Assembly (NCBI GenBank): GCA_964017185.1
Contig: OZ024871.1
Span: 65,538,866-65,602,865, forward strand
DNA length: 64,000 bases
Source: Rugalucina vietnamica
Taxonomy: Eukaryota > Mollusca > Bivalvia > Lucinida > Lucinidae
Direction of reading: 5' to 3'
Notes under the pieces: generated by a model
Told to the model about the DNA's origin: nothing
Seen by the model: the letters and a program-made list of their open reading frames with translations, nothing else
Databases searched by the model: none
Program-made: the position numbers and the translations under genes
Shown: in pieces, positions 11,475 through 22,924 of the stretch
Position numbering within the stretch: the first letter of the stretch is position 1
Layout of the letters: every line of letters begins with the position of its first letter

Positions 11475-11605
11475 CTTTAGTATGGGCTTCCGACCAGGTC
11501 GGACAAAACCGAGCTGTACTGCCACAAAAGATGCCTAGAGGCTGTAAAGTTTGGAAAGGTGGGGAATTGTACTATCCTTGCGGGCTACCTTGATGGGCTA
11601 CTGTA
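11475..11605 (+). mobile_element. MITE family A fragment
   Basis: Contains TTCCGACCAGGTCGGACAAA, GAGCTGTACTG, AGATGCCTAGAGGCTG and GGGGAATTGTACTATCC in family A order; the palindromic core is absent. Confidence 0.7.
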
Positions 11606-11694
11606 CAAGATTAGGAAATATGATAACGATAGTAATCTCCTTACTTATGTTTTAAAAGTTAGTTTATTTAACAAATCGAAAACAATGTGTCATT

Positions 11695-11850
11695 ATTGAA
11701 GGCCATCAATCTACCTGGGAAGACACCCAAGCAGGAGTCACGCAAGGCTCAGGCCTTTGTCCTTATCTATTCTTATCATAAGTAAATAATATATTTGGAA
11801 ATGCCAAAAGCAGCATTCGTTCATTTTCCGATGACAAGTCCTTATTTGAA
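11695..11850 (+). pseudogene. Reverse-transcriptase relic
   Basis: A short translation contains GVTQGSGLCPYLF followed by VNNI and FSDD. These match the RT signature GVPQGS-LGPLLF...ND and FADD with decay. Stops and divergence show that it is dead. The subfamily is uncertain. Confidence 0.6.
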
Positions 11851-11875
11851 CTGCAGATTCTAACATATTTCCTTA

Positions 11876-12045
11876 GGAATGTATACCCCCTCATACCCCA
11901 CTTTTATAAAGTAAAAATGGGGTTTACAGGGGTATACATTTTTTCTGTTTCTTATTTTTGATCCAAAACATAGATTGTGGGTACTCGTTTGAACTGCCTC
12001 GCCGAGGCGGTTCTAACGTATACCCACAATCTATGTTGAAAACCA
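11876..12045. mobile_element. MITE family B copy
   Basis: Runs from GTATACCCCCTCATACCCCA through ACTGCCTCGCCGAGGCGGTT, a near-perfect central palindrome, to CCCACAATCTATGTT. It abuts the 3' end of the RT pseudogene at 12060. Confidence 0.85.
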
Positions 12046-12059
12046 TTTTGGTTGGTCAC

Positions 12060-12710
12060 GAACCTTAATTGCTGCCCTCTTCTGTACTTGGTCCAGGATC
12101 TTTATGTTGTGGTCGGTGGTAGGATCCCAGATTGTTGAAGCATACTCGAGGACTGGTCGGACGAGGGTAGTGTAGCTGACTGCCTTGACTGGTTTGGTGC
12201 ATTCCCTCAGGTTTGACGAAGCCTAGGATTCTGTTTCCTTTGGCTGCAACATTCTCCACATGCTTGTTCCAGGAGAGGTTGCTTGTCAGCGTCACTCCTC
12301 GGTACTTGCTAGCTTCCTCGACAGTTAGTCTGACCATGGAGCATATAGTTTGTCTCTTTGGTGTCTCTGGCGTTTGGACAGATGCGGATAAGGCTGCATT
12401 TACTGGCATTGAAGTTCATTAGCCATTCCTTCTCCCATTGCTCCAGGGCTTGAAGATCCAGTTGCAGTTGTTTGCTGTCTTCTGGCATTTGAATGACCCT
12501 GTAGAGCAGGCGTACATTTGAGCAGAGACATATATTCATCTTTATCTCAGATCTGAGTCAGAGCATCCAGGCAAATCATTGATATATGCGTGGAAGAGCA
12601 GAGGGTCTAGGACTGTGCCGTGGGGAACACCTGACAACACAACTTATTTGCTGGATTTGGTACCTTCGAGAACGACTTGCTGTTTTCGATTGCTGAGAAA
12701 AGCCTTAATC

Positions 12711-12713
<3 letters not shown>
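12060..12713 (-). pseudogene. LINE reverse-transcriptase fragment, broken
   Basis: Read on the minus strand, pieces in shifting frames contain LSGVPHGTVLDPLLF, YINDLP, a thumb region with LQLDLQALEQWEKEWLMNFN and SKYRGVTLTSNLSWNKHV, and a terminal VQRRAA-like segment. This is the order of a CR1/L2-type RT from the SGVPQG motif to the thumb. At least two frameshifts and an in-frame stop disable it. It lies between a microsatellite (12713) and a MITE (12045). Confidence 0.85.

Positions 12714-12742
<29 letters not shown>
12713..12742. repeat. (CTTT)n microsatellite
   Basis: About seven TTTC/CTTT units. It could be an old LINE tail, but the join cannot be proven. Confidence 0.9.
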
Positions 12743-12904
12743 AGATACTGATTCGATCAATTTCTGATCACCACCTCAGGTGTGGGATGGGTGGCTAAAT
12801 TTTGAATTTAGCAAAATATGGGAAAAATTCAGGATGGGCCATTAAAACTATTTACAAGAAGCTAGACAGAGGCATACTAAAACGTATACCTCTGGACCCT
12901 TAGT

Positions 12905-13030
12905 TTAAATAAGAGCCTTAAATTCTTCCGTGGTCTTAGATGTGATCACTGAAGAAGGAAGACTATTCCACAATGGAATAGGCCGGGCCTTGTTGTTGGC
13001 ATTGCCCCTAGTTGCGAAATCTCACTCCTC
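12905..13030 (-). pseudogene. LINE RT C-terminal fragment
   Basis: On the minus strand the frame reads RPIPLWNSLPSSVI, TSKTTEEFKALI and a stop, the usual end of a CR1-type ORF2 (W-N-x-L-P-x-x-V-x...F). The upstream part is missing, and the piece is different from the LINE starting at 13242. Confidence 0.75.
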
Positions 13031-13241
13031 TACATTACACATATGTTCCATATCTCTTCGTTGCGATCTATCTATCTATCTTTTCATACTGCAGCACCCT
13101 CTCACGAGTATTATGTGCAGTCGCACTGTCAGTGCAAGAATAAAAGCTAGATTCTAGCAGATGTGAAAGTAAAAACAGTGAGAATGATAAAAAGTTAGTG
13201 CAGAGTGATATTTAAAAGCAGGTTAAAAACAGTATTAAAAT

Positions 13242-15003
13242 TTATGGGGACCTATGTTTGATCTGGCAGACCCCTTCTTTGAAGGCGTCAAGATCAGTCC
13301 TAAGCACAAGTTCCGAGGGTAGCCTGTTCCAAAGAACAATTGTGGCTGGATAAAAAGACTGCTGATAATACTTTGTTTGAGTATGGATTTGTCTATACGA
13401 GAGAGGGTGCATGTGTCGGGTGAATCTCTGGGGTTGCTCAAAATATGTTGGCATCTGTATTGCCACATGGCCATATACAATTTTATAAAACATGATTAGC
13501 CTAGAGTCAATGCGTCGATTTTCAAGTGATCGCCAACCTAGGTTGTCAAGCATGTGTGAGACACTGTCATAAGTAGAATAGTTGTTTTTGACCCATCTGG
13601 CAGCTCGTCTTTGTGTCATTTCAATTTTTAAGATGTTTTCTTTTGTATGGGGGGTCCAAACTGAGGATGCGTATTCGACCTGCGGTCTAACTAGGGTCTT
13701 ATATGCTAATTCCTTAACCTGTTCATTTTTAGTTTTTACATTTCTCTTGATGAAGCCGAGTGTTCTGTTTGCTTTACCTGTAATTTCATTTATGTGATGA
13801 TTCCAACTTAGATCTTGAGAGATGTTGACGCCGAGATATTTAGCACTGTCTACTGATTCCAATACCTGACCATGGAGAGTGTATTGAGACTGGAGTGGTT
13901 GCCGGGATCTTGTAATGTGGAGAACTTGGCATTTTCCTGGGTTAAATTCCATGTCCCAGGTCCGTTCCCATTCCTCCAAGATATCTAGGTCAGACTGTAA
14001 TATATTTGCATTTTCAAGTGAGGTTACTGTTAAGTAGACTGCCGTATCGTCGGCGAACAACCTTACCTGAGACTGTATATTTTGAGGCAAATCATTGATG
14101 TAGAGCAGGAAGAGGAGAGGGCCGAGCACAGAACCCTGTGGCACACCTGATGTCACAGAAACCTCCGCTGACCTCTCCCCCTCCAACACTACTGCCTGGG
14201 TTCGTCCCAAGAGAAAAGCTCGGATCCAGTTGAGTGTATTGCCTTTGACACCATGCTGAGAAAGTTTAAAGAGTAATTTTAAGTGATTTACCTTGTCAAA
14301 GGCTTTGCTGAAGTCTAGTAGCACTAAGTCTGTTTGGTTACCTTTCATGAGCTGTCTTCCTAGGTCTTCAACTAATTGGAGTAACTGTGTCTCACAAGAT
14401 CTTTTCTGCCTAAAACCATGTTGAAGATCATATAAGATGTTATGCTTATTGAAGTGAGCAGTAATATTCGAAGCAATTATATGCTCCATCACCTTGCACA
14501 ATATACAAGTCAAGGAGATGGGCCTATAATTGGAGGGATCACTTTTCTCACCTTTCTTGAAAATGGGGCTTACATTGGCTTTAGTCCAGTCAGGAGGAAG
14601 TGTACCAGTGGCAAGAGATTTTTCAAAAATCAGTTGGATGACAGGGGCAATCTCCACTCTCAATTCCCTTAGTACAATAGGTCTAATTTCATCAGGGCCG
14701 GCTGCTTTGTCTGGTCGCAAGTTATAGAGTAATTTGATGATTCCATTCAGGTTTATGTTGATGTCTGGCATTTGAGGGTAGCTACATTTGAATTTATCGG
14801 GGATATTTCTATTGAAATACTGCTGAAGTTTATCAGTGCAGATCTGGCCAAGTTTCAGTGGGGATAGCTGTGAAAAAACTGATTGAAACTGTCTGTTTAA
14901 AATGTTTGCCTTTTCCTTATTTATGGAGGAGGTTTGGTTTGTACGAGGGTCATTCAGAGGGGAGACACCCTGTGCATCCTGTCTTGCATTTTCCCAGTTG
15001 GTT
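13242..15003 (-). pseudogene. 5'-truncated CR1/L2-like LINE, RT ORF open
   Basis: Minus-strand frame open from about 15003 to the stop at 13242; the longest ATG-initiated part is 509 residues (14771-13242). It contains the RT core: KAAGPDEI, NYRPISLTCILCKVMEHII, LLDFSKAFDKVNH, SGVPQGSVLGPLLF, YINDL, the catalytic FADD, then the thumb (KYLGVNISQDLSWNHHI) and a C-terminus with VLWNRLPSELV. No endonuclease is present because the copy stops at 15003 in the linker before the RT, a typical 5' truncation. It cannot move by itself, although its RT frame is undamaged, which suggests fairly recent insertion. Confidence 0.9.
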
Positions 15004-16110
15004 TTTCAATGGTGAAACGAAGTGTCGATAATTGCAATTTTTTCAAGTTAAATCAAGAAAAATACACTTCAACAACGCATAACTAACATGTTCATTGTGC
15101 TTTTAGAAAAAAAACCAACCTTTTTTGTCCGTTTTTAGCGGTTTTATTCTCGTTTAAAAACTTCTGGCTGTCATTCGTTCAGTGCACTAAATCGTCCGTA
15201 TATGTTCGTAGGTTTACGCCGAGAATTGACTTCCGACCATTTCCTTATATGGAAAGTTAATTGTCAATTAATGTTTAATTGATCAATTAGTATAATGAAG
15301 CGCGTGATGCAGCGTCAAGATGACGTCAAACGCCGTGCGCCGAATTCAAAATAGCTGACCTGATTGACGTCATTTGTAGAAATACGTGCATATTGGACAA
15401 GACCAAATCATGACCTTTCAACTGGAATAAATTAACGTTCGACGTCAGTTTCCGTAACGTCGGCATATGTGTTCGGCTCGTTCCGGAAACGGCCCCACAC
15501 GAGTGAACACGATGACAAACAGCTGAAAAATGAACCTGTTGCAAAAAGTAGACACAGAATTTTGTGGCGACAACTTGATTGTCAGAAAGTTAAATGTGTG
15601 TTTCATCAAATAGCCAAGTGTTGGTGAGCATTTCTTTGTATTAACGATAGAATTCTAAGAGAAACAATCGATGTGTAAAAACGGCTTATTCTCACCATCT
15701 ACACGAGGCTGAGAGTACATTCGTAATGGTGACGAGACGTTTCGCTCCATGGAGATTGTACACATCAGCCGAGTTGTACGAGTCTAGCATTGCCCCGTAC
15801 CTAGACGAGGTCTAAGGTGCGTTGAACAACTCCTGTGTTTTTCCTGTGTATTCAGCTGATTACAACAATATGAAGTAGCTACAAAAATACATTTGATTTT
15901 CCCCCAAAGGTCAGTAACCGACAGACGTTTTGAAAATGGGTGGATCGAAACGACTAGGAGCCTTCACAAATTTTCGGTGTTTAGTTGGTCCACTACGAAA
16001 AAATCTGGAAATGACCAAACGAATATACCCTTAAGGTCATGTGACTGTCCAAAATGGCGAATTATCAATGGTTTGTTCCACCCTCTTCATGATGAAAAAC
16101 TGTCCCTAAA
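15004..16110. other. Unassigned region
   Basis: No ORF or repeat family was recognised over about 1.1 kb. It is relatively rich in CG between about 15170 and 15500 compared with its flanks. Confidence 0.5.
15321..15447. promoter_or_regulatory. Cluster of CRE-like TGACGTCA sites (weak candidate)
   Basis: TGACGTCA occurs at 15321-15328 and 15365-15372, with CGACGTCA at 15440-15447. Two perfect CRE/ATF-type octamers 44 bp apart in a CG-rich stretch could mark a promoter, but no adjacent first exon was found. Similar octamers occur in MITEs at about 32190 and 53630, so a transposon origin is equally possible. Confidence 0.3.
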
Positions 16111-16119
16111 ATAAAATGA

Positions 16120-16602
16120 TGTTATCTGAATCTGAATAGTTTACTGGTGACACGCCAAATGACATTATTTCACCAGGGGGTTCGGATGGGGGAGAAATTA
16201 GTCCATTGAACACACGAGTGAAGCGAACTTGGACACACAATCATCTGACATTTCAGCAGTAGAAAACAGAGCGTCAGGGATGTCATTCCAGTCCCTGATA
16301 GTCTGGGGAAAGAAACTACATTTATAGGCCTCTATACTAGCAGATGGAAGCTGAAATGCCTTGGAGTGGCTATTTCTACAATGCCTAGTCTTTGGGATAA
16401 GGTCATCTGTAGGTATTCTGGCTTTACCCTTCAGACCTTTGTATAGTAATATAAGTCGATTATCCGTTCTCCTTTTCTTGAGAGATTCCCATTTGAGTTG
16501 TTCAAGAATGCCAGTCATACTTCCTTCCTCGAAAGTATAATTCCTAGTTACAAATCTAGCGGCACGATTCTGTACCTTCTCCAATTCCTCCTGGAGGCAT
16601 TT
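16120..16602 (-). pseudogene. 3' part of an older LINE split by the LINE at 16603-20757
   Basis: The minus frame from about 16590 reads LQEELEKVQNRAARFVTRNY to the end ...VSKFASLVCSMD and a stop, closely matching the C-terminus of the plus-strand LINE. It ends in the same 3' tail with ATTCAG hexamers (about 16120-16140). Its upstream continuation is at 20758-21356: that piece ends at SSVWDPHT, and this one resumes at LQEELEKV, the next residues in the family. ORF2 is thus interrupted by the inserted element. Confidence 0.9.
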
Positions 16603-17024
16603 CCGGGTTCGGTTCGGCGAGACGGACACAGAATTTTGAAAGAGAAGTTTTTTCTATTACTTTCAAATTTCCCATTGTTTTTGTTTGTAAAGCTTAAGAG
16701 TCTAAGCATCGATTTTCTTAGTCGTGCGATTCGCGCCAAAACGATTTGTACTTTACTTGAAAATTTCTTTTCTTGAAACTTTTTGGCCTGAGAGCTGACA
16801 AGCTTTTGGACCAGAATTTGTTCAAGCTTCATTGACAGTGACATTGAACGGCTCTAGCAGGGCTGCAACGATCTGTCATAAAATTTAAAGAATCTGAATA
16901 GTTTTTCTGGTTTGACCTTCCCCCACCCACTTTTTTCATATAGTGATTGAAGGTCTTTTTGTTTAATCATTTGAATTGGAACTCATGGCTTCAGGTTTTG
17001 TCGGTCCAACTGCGGGGCGGTTGA

Positions 17025-20000
17025 CTTGTCGGGGTGGAAAAGAGCTGGTATGATGTTTCCATACGTGTACCGAAGTCTTGTCCGCTTCTCCTCAGGTTGG
17101 CTTTGTTGTTGGTTTTAGGGCTCTGTGTTTGGAAGTGGACAACATCAGGAGATATTTTAGATGCGAACCAGGACTGTAGTATAGGATTTGGTAAATCAGT
17201 TGGTGGAATTGCTCAGAGCTTGGCTTTCACAAGGAAAATTGGTAACTGAAGAGGCTCCGAAGGATTACGCAGTTTCAATCTTTCAAAGGGAACAAACTTG
17301 TTGATTCTTATTATTTTGGCTGGAGATATAGAAATGAACCCAGGCCCCAGGTTCCAGTGCCACATGTGCAAGAAGTATTGTAAGGCGGCCGAGAAAGCAG
17401 TTAAATGTGAAGATTGCGAGAAACGCTTCCATGCGTCTTGCGTAAATCTTGGTCCCGTTGAGTTACAAAAGACTGAGTCGGGTAATGATTCTTGGTATTG
17501 TTCAAACTGCAAAGCTGAGTGCAGCCTATTCAGTGGTGCTGTTTTGAATTCCCATAAGGCTGTCCAGTGTGACAAATGTGAAATGTGGGTGCACAATAAC
17601 TGTTCTTTTATGTCAGACTCAGAGTATGAAACGATGCAAAACTCAAACTGTACATGGATTTGCCCAAAATGTGACTTTTTCAATTTCTCAGACTCTTTTT
17701 TCAATGAACAGTTTAACTTGGAAAGTGAAAATAGGTTTGACCTACTTGCAAGAGGTCATGAAACCAAGTCTACTGAAACCTTGAATAGCAAAAACAGTTT
17801 TATTAGTGGTCTGAAATTTTCCAGTATCAACATAAACAGTATAAGAGGAAAAAAACTTGAGTTGTTGGCCTTCATTGATTTTCATCAATCTCAGATTTTG
17901 GCAATTCAGGAAACAAAAATTGACAATTCCATATTAACGTCTGAATTATTTCCGGAATCTTTTCCATACAGTGTGTACAGAAAGGATAGAACCTTAAATG
18001 GTGGTGGTGTTATGCTTCTTGTACACAAGGACATCCCACACATGCCCCTCACAGACTTGGACAATGACTCAGAGTCAGTTTGGGTCAAACTTTTTGTAAA
18101 TAAGAAAACTCACTTTGTGGCTAGCTGGTATCGACCACCTGTCGATGGTCATTTACCAGTATCGGACAATGGAAATGACTTATTGAATTCCCTGGAAAAG
18201 TTTGACAATTTATTTAGAGAACAGCTTGAAAAAATCAAAAATATTAATAAAGGCAACAAACCCCTCTTAATTCATGTTTTAGGTGATTTTAACTTTAGAG
18301 ATATTGTATGGCCGGACAGACTCAGCAAATCTGGGTCATCATTGAGTCAGACGGAGGGTCAGATTTTGATAGATATCATGAATGACCATGGTTTGGAACA
18401 ATTAGTCAATTTCCCCACCAGAGAAAGAAATACTTTGGACTTAATTTTGACCTCTCTTCCTAGTCAGTTTGTAGACATTCATTCCCCGGATAAGCTCAGT
18501 GATCATGACATTGTTTCTGGCACATTGAAAATTGCTATCCCCCCTATAAAGAAACCTAGGAGAAAAGTGTATCGTTATCAGAAAGGTGATTATGAATCTA
18601 TGAGAGCAGAAACACTTAAATTTGCAAAGGAAAGATACTTCAACGGTTACTCAGGTACTCGGTCGGTCCAGGAAAATTTCAATCTCATTACATCGTTTAT
18701 TCAGGAATCGGCAGATAAACATATCCCCTCAAAAACTAGTCGCTCAGTTTCCTCTGTCCCTTGGATAACACCTGAAATAAGAAGGAAGATTCGCAGAAAA
18801 AATGCAACTCATGCAAAAGCTAAAAAGACTGGTAGTGCAAAATTTAGATCTAAATTTGAATCTTTACGGAAAGAGATCAAAGCTGATATAAGGAAGCAGC
18901 ATGATCTTTATGTGAACAACTTGGTAGGAGATGTTAAGGCTAATCCTAGAGATTTTTACAGGTACATAAATAGTCAGAAAAAAGATACCCAAGGTATTCC
19001 CCCGTTGAAAAAGAGAAATGGAAGTGGAATAGCACAATCTGAATTTGAGAAGGCGTAAGAATTTAATGGTCAGTTCTCGGATGTTTTCACTAAAAGTGAA
19101 TACAAACAGGTCCCTCTTATGGATAGATCTGCCCCATTCATGCATGATATTGTGGTCACAAAGGAAGGGGTGACCAAACTTCTCAAAGGTCTAAACCCGT
19201 CTAAAGCCTTAGGGCCTGATGAGCTTCATCCCAGAGTCCTAAAGGAACTGGCTATGGAATTAGGGCCGGTATATGCCCATCTCTTCCAGCAGTCAATTGA
19301 TACAGGTGAAATTCCTAAAGAATGGTCTCTTGCTAATATTTGCCCCCTGTTTAAGAAGGGCGACAGGTCACTTGCCCGCAATTACCGCCCTGTTTCTTTG
19401 ACATGCATTCCTTGTAAGCTTCTTGAACATATTGTATGCTCTAATATTATGGCCCATCTTGATGAACATGAACTCCTGTCGGACAGGCAACACGCATTTA
19501 GGAAATGGCATAGCTGTGAAACTCAGTTGACTACAGTGATAAATGACTGGGCCAAAATCTTAGACAAAAAAGGCCAGGTCGACACTTTTATACTCGATTT
19601 TGAAAAGGCTTTCGATACTCCTCCCCATGAACTCCTTAAAAGCAAATTGTTCAGCTATGGAATAGGTGGAACAACACTGAATTGGATAAATGCTTTCCTT
19701 TGTTTCAGACAACAAAGGGTAGTGGTTAATGGTATTAAATCGGATTGGGCTCCAGTTGTGTCGGGTGTCCCTCAGGGCACCGTTCTCGGCCCCTTGCTAT
19801 TCTCCTTATATATAAATGACATCTCAGCAGACATCGAGTCTGAAATAAGACTCTTTGCTGATGATTGTGTTTGCTATCGTGAAAAAAAGAATGAAGAGGA
19901 TACATTGAAACTTCAAAGAGACATTGATCGCTTAGGCAGTTGGGCTAGAAAATGGGGAATGAGATTTCAACCCGTCAAATGCAACATAATGCAGCTGACA

Positions 20001-20682
20001 AATAAACGGTCTAGTAAGATACAGGCTAACTACAACCTTGAGGGCACTTTACTGGAAAACGTTGAAAGCATAAAATACCTGGGTGTAACTATCACAAATG
20101 ATTTGAAATGGAATACTCATATTTCCAATGTTTGTACAAAGGCTAACAGAACTCTCAGATTCTTGAGGAGAAATTTGTATTCTTGTACCCCAGATGTGAA
20201 AGAAGCAGCTTATAAAGGACTGGTGCGGCCGGTCTTGGAATATGGAAGCTCAGTTTGGGACCCTCACACTCATGGCCTCCAGGAAGAACTGGAAAAGGTC
20301 CAAAATCGTGCGGCAAGGTTTGTGACGGGAAATTATGTTTTTGAAACTGGGAGCATGACTGGCATTTTAAGTCAGCTGAAATGGGAATCTCTTAAGAAAA
20401 GGAGGAAGGATAGTAGACTTATATTGCTATACAAAGGTCTAAAGGGTAAAGCCAGAATACCCACAGATGACCTTATCCCAAAGAATAGGCATTGTAGAAA
20501 TCAACACTCTATGGCTTTTCAGATACCTTCAGCTAGCAAAGAAGTGAATAGTAGTGAAAAGTAGTTTCTTTCCACAGACTATCAGGGACTGGAATGACCT
20601 CCCTGATTCACTTGTCTCCTCTGCTGAAATGTCTGATGACTGTGTGTCCAAGTTCGCTTCACTCGTGCGTTCAAGGGACTAA
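17025..20682 (+). pseudogene. LINE polyprotein ORF: 2A, two PHD fingers, APE endonuclease, RT
   Basis: Modules in order: an N-terminal leader with a hydrophobic stretch (LLLRLALLLVLGL); a 2A motif at 17322-17348; two PHD-type zinc fingers at about 17355-17670 (C-x2-C...C-x2-C...H-x2-C, closed by WYCSNC and WICPKC); an APE endonuclease at about 17815-18520 (SSININS, AIQETKID, GDFNFRDIVWP, LSDHDIV); and a reverse transcriptase at about 19150-20300 (NYRPVSLTC, LDFEKAFDTP, SGVPQGTVLGPLLF, FADD). Damage: TGA at 17247-17249, TAA at 19056-19058, a frameshift near 20545 after which the frame resumes as FFPQTIRDWND to a stop at 20680-20682, and no in-frame ATG at the start (an ATG at 16985 is in another frame). 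The element is recent but inactive as it stands. Confidence 0.9.
17322..17348 (+). other. 2A ribosome-skipping motif GDIEMNPGP
   Basis: Codons spell GDIEMNPGP, preceded by a hydrophobic run LLILIILA. This fits the 2A consensus D-x-E-x-N-P-G-P, in which the ribosome omits the Gly-Pro peptide bond. 2A sequences are known near the N-termini of some CR1/L2-type LINE proteins in echinoderms and molluscs. Here skipping would release a leader of about 85-90 residues from the PHD-endonuclease-RT protein, if the upstream TGA were absent. Confidence 0.85.
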
Positions 20683-20757
20683 TTTCTCCCCCATCCGAAC
20701 CCCCTGGTGAAATAATGTCATTTGGCGTGTCACCAGTGAACTATTCAGATTCAGATT

Positions 20758-21356
20758 CAGTATGAGGATCCCAAACAGAACTTCCATATTCCAGGACTGG
20801 GCGCACCAGTCCTTTATAAGCTGCTTCTTTAACATCTTGGGGGCAAGAAAATAAGTTTCTCCTCAAGAATCCAAGTGTTCTGTTGGCTTTAGTACAGACA
20901 TTATTGATATGGGTATTCCACTTGAGGTCATTTGTAATTGTTACACCTAGATATTTAATGCTATCAACATTTTCCAATACCGTTCCCTCAAGGGTGTACG
21001 AGGCCTCAATTTTATTTATCCGCTTATTTTTCAGCTGCATCATGTTGCATTTGACAGGTTGAAATCTCATGCCCCATTTTCGGGCCCAGCTACCTAAAAG
21101 GTCAATGTCTTTCTGAAGTTTCAATGTATCTTCTACTGTTCTAATTTCACGGTAACAAACACAGTCATCAGCAAAAAGCCTGATTTGAGAGTCAATGCCA
21201 ATGGGTATGTCATTTATGTATAAGGAGAACAACAATGGACCGAGAACGGTGCCCTGAGGGACACCAGACACAACAGGGGCCCAATCAGATTTAACACCAT
21301 TTAATAACTACTACCCTTTGCTGCCTGAAGCACAAAAAAGCATTTATCCATTCCAA
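20758..21356 (-). pseudogene. 5' part of the older split LINE (RT domain)
   Basis: The minus frame from 21271 reads SGVPQGTVLGPLLF, YINDIP and FADDCVCYRE through the thumb to SSVWDPHT, then runs into the tail of the inserted LINE, which adds an artefactual TESESE and stop. Homology to the plus-strand LINE extends back to about 21356 (a GGATAAATGC match) with a frameshift near 21300. That is the 5'-truncation point. Confidence 0.9.
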
Positions 21357-21636
21357 TGTTATCTTTGCATAGTTTCTCTCCTTGTGTATTCAGTAACCCG
21401 AAAGGAGGAACCTGCACAAATAACGAAATTAACTACATTGCCCATTTTCATCAGTACAGTATGCTGGTTCACCGACACCGTGGTACTAAATGTTTTTGGC
21501 TGACCTTTATGTCTATTCAAAATCACCAAGTGCACATAAGGCATGCAAAACAATAGAAAATTGAAAGACGTCGGATTGCTAGTGATTTTATTCGAGCAAA
21601 GTATGTCATCAATTTTGTTTCGTAAAAATGAAAACC

Positions 21637-21893
21637 CAGGGCTTTTTCTCTATACAAAACTGGGTCCGGTTTCCGGTACCAAATTTTTTCCCAATTGGCT
21701 GAAAAAATTCTCAATTGACCTGGAACATTCCCAATTAGCAGAAAAATCCCAATTTAAAAGGTATACTTTCCCAATTTTTCTAAAAATTGCACTATTTTTT
21801 CCCAAAATTGTCGTATATTTTCACAAAATCACACAATTTTTTCCCAATATCATCAGTACCAAAAATTTCCCCAAAAGGTCAGAAAAAGCCCTG
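21637..21893. mobile_element. 257-bp MITE with 13-bp perfect inverted ends
   Basis: Ends CAGGGCTTTTTCT (21637-21649) and AGAAAAAGCCCTG (21881-21893). AAACC flanks both sides as a possible 5-bp duplication. The interior is rich in TTTTTCCCAATT words. CAGGG ends resemble hAT-type elements, but an 8-bp duplication is not visible. Confidence 0.65.
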
Positions 21894-22314
21894 AAACCTA
21901 ATGTTAACTGGTGTATTTATATATGCATAGGTAATTTTCTAATCGATGTACATTTTGTATAAATAAAACCACAAAAGGAAAAGAAAAGATAGCCAGCATG
22001 TATGAAAATAGAAAATATTCCCTTATCAATAAAACAGTGTGCTCCCATTCTTACACTGGCAAGGCAATATGATAGTGTGAGGTTTCTAAAAGCGCCAAAA
22101 CCATGAATATACACTATTATCAATAGGACACATGATTGTGAGAAGACATTAGTGCAAAGATGGCTGGTAATAGTATTGTGACTTGCAGCAATTCATCGTG
22201 TCTATTGCCTGAAAAAATTACAACCCTGTACAGAAAGACGTATGAAATATAGCCCATTTGCTTTTTACACCGGTTTAACGGTGTGACCACGGTTAACGGG
22301 TGAGCCACCATACA

Positions 22315-22424
22315 CAGGGACTTGTAACAACTTCTACTTCTATTTATGAAATATGCTTATTATATGTATAATAGATTGATCAATAATAGATAACAAACCT
22401 AATAGGAACAGTTACAAGTCCCTG
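22315..22424. mobile_element. 110-bp MITE with 14-bp inverted ends
   Basis: CAGGGACTTGTAAC at 22315-22328 and GTTACAAGTCCCTG at 22411-22424 are perfect inverted repeats around an AT-rich centre. The preceding stretch (21894-22314) shows nothing recognisable. Confidence 0.7.
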
Positions 22425-22514
22425 TGATACAGAACTGTCTTACCAACATAAATGACATAAATCTTTACTATATTGGTTTTAAAAACTGTTGTTCACTGTT
22501 TCATCAAATCACAT

Positions 22515-22625
22515 GCTTCTGAATCTGATCTGAACCTGAGAAGTTTACAGGTGACATGCCAAATTACAATAATTCACCAGAGGGGTTCTGCTTGAGGTGA
22601 AATTACTTCAATTTAGTCTCTAGCT
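22515..22625 (-). mobile_element. LINE 3'-tail fragment
   Basis: CTGAATCTG...AAGTTTACAGGTGACATGCC and AATTCACCAGAGGGGTTCTG match, with changes, the reverse complement of the 3' end of the LINE at 20690-20757. Confidence 0.7.
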
Positions 22626-22924
22626 TGCACAGGTTGATCAATTCCCGATGTCATGGTGCTTACAGATTAGTTTTTGAATGTGTTTTTCTACATGGGTTGC
22701 ACCAGGTACGCATATATTGACCTAGGGTAAAATCGTCAAATTTCAGACACTTTTGAGCCATGTCCTTAGATAGACGCTGTTTATGGCAAGCTCCAAAGGC
22801 TTCAAACACCAATCTGACCGGCTCAGCTACAGGGTACATTCGCTTCAATTAAAAATATGCCATTTCAATGGATGAACACTTTATGAATGTGACGCAGGGT
22901 CAAACATGAAAAATCAGACGGGTG

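Larger units (their letters stand above)
16603..20757 (+). mobile_element. Near full-length CR1/L2-like LINE with 2A motif and PHD fingers
   Basis: About 4.15 kb. The 5' border is where the interrupted older LINE stops (16602/16603). The 3' border is the tail CTATTCAGATTCAGATTCAG at 20757, after which the older LINE resumes in opposite orientation. It has a 5' UTR of about 400 bp and one long damaged ORF (17025-20682) with 2A, PHD, endonuclease and RT modules. The short hexamer tail instead of poly(A) fits CR1/L2-type LINEs. Other fragments of the family are at 16120-16602, 20758-21356 and 22515-22625. Confidence 0.92.

Noticed and set aside
15326..15544. 72-codon minus-strand ORF in the unassigned region
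   Set aside because: Short, no recognisable domain, and no support from splice sites or homologous words elsewhere.
17213..17704. 163-codon minus-strand ORF
   Set aside because: Antisense shadow of the LINE PHD-finger region; no domain recognised.
17298..19058. PHD-finger protein as a host chromatin gene
   Set aside because: It runs in frame into endonuclease and RT domains and lies inside an element with defined LINE ends.
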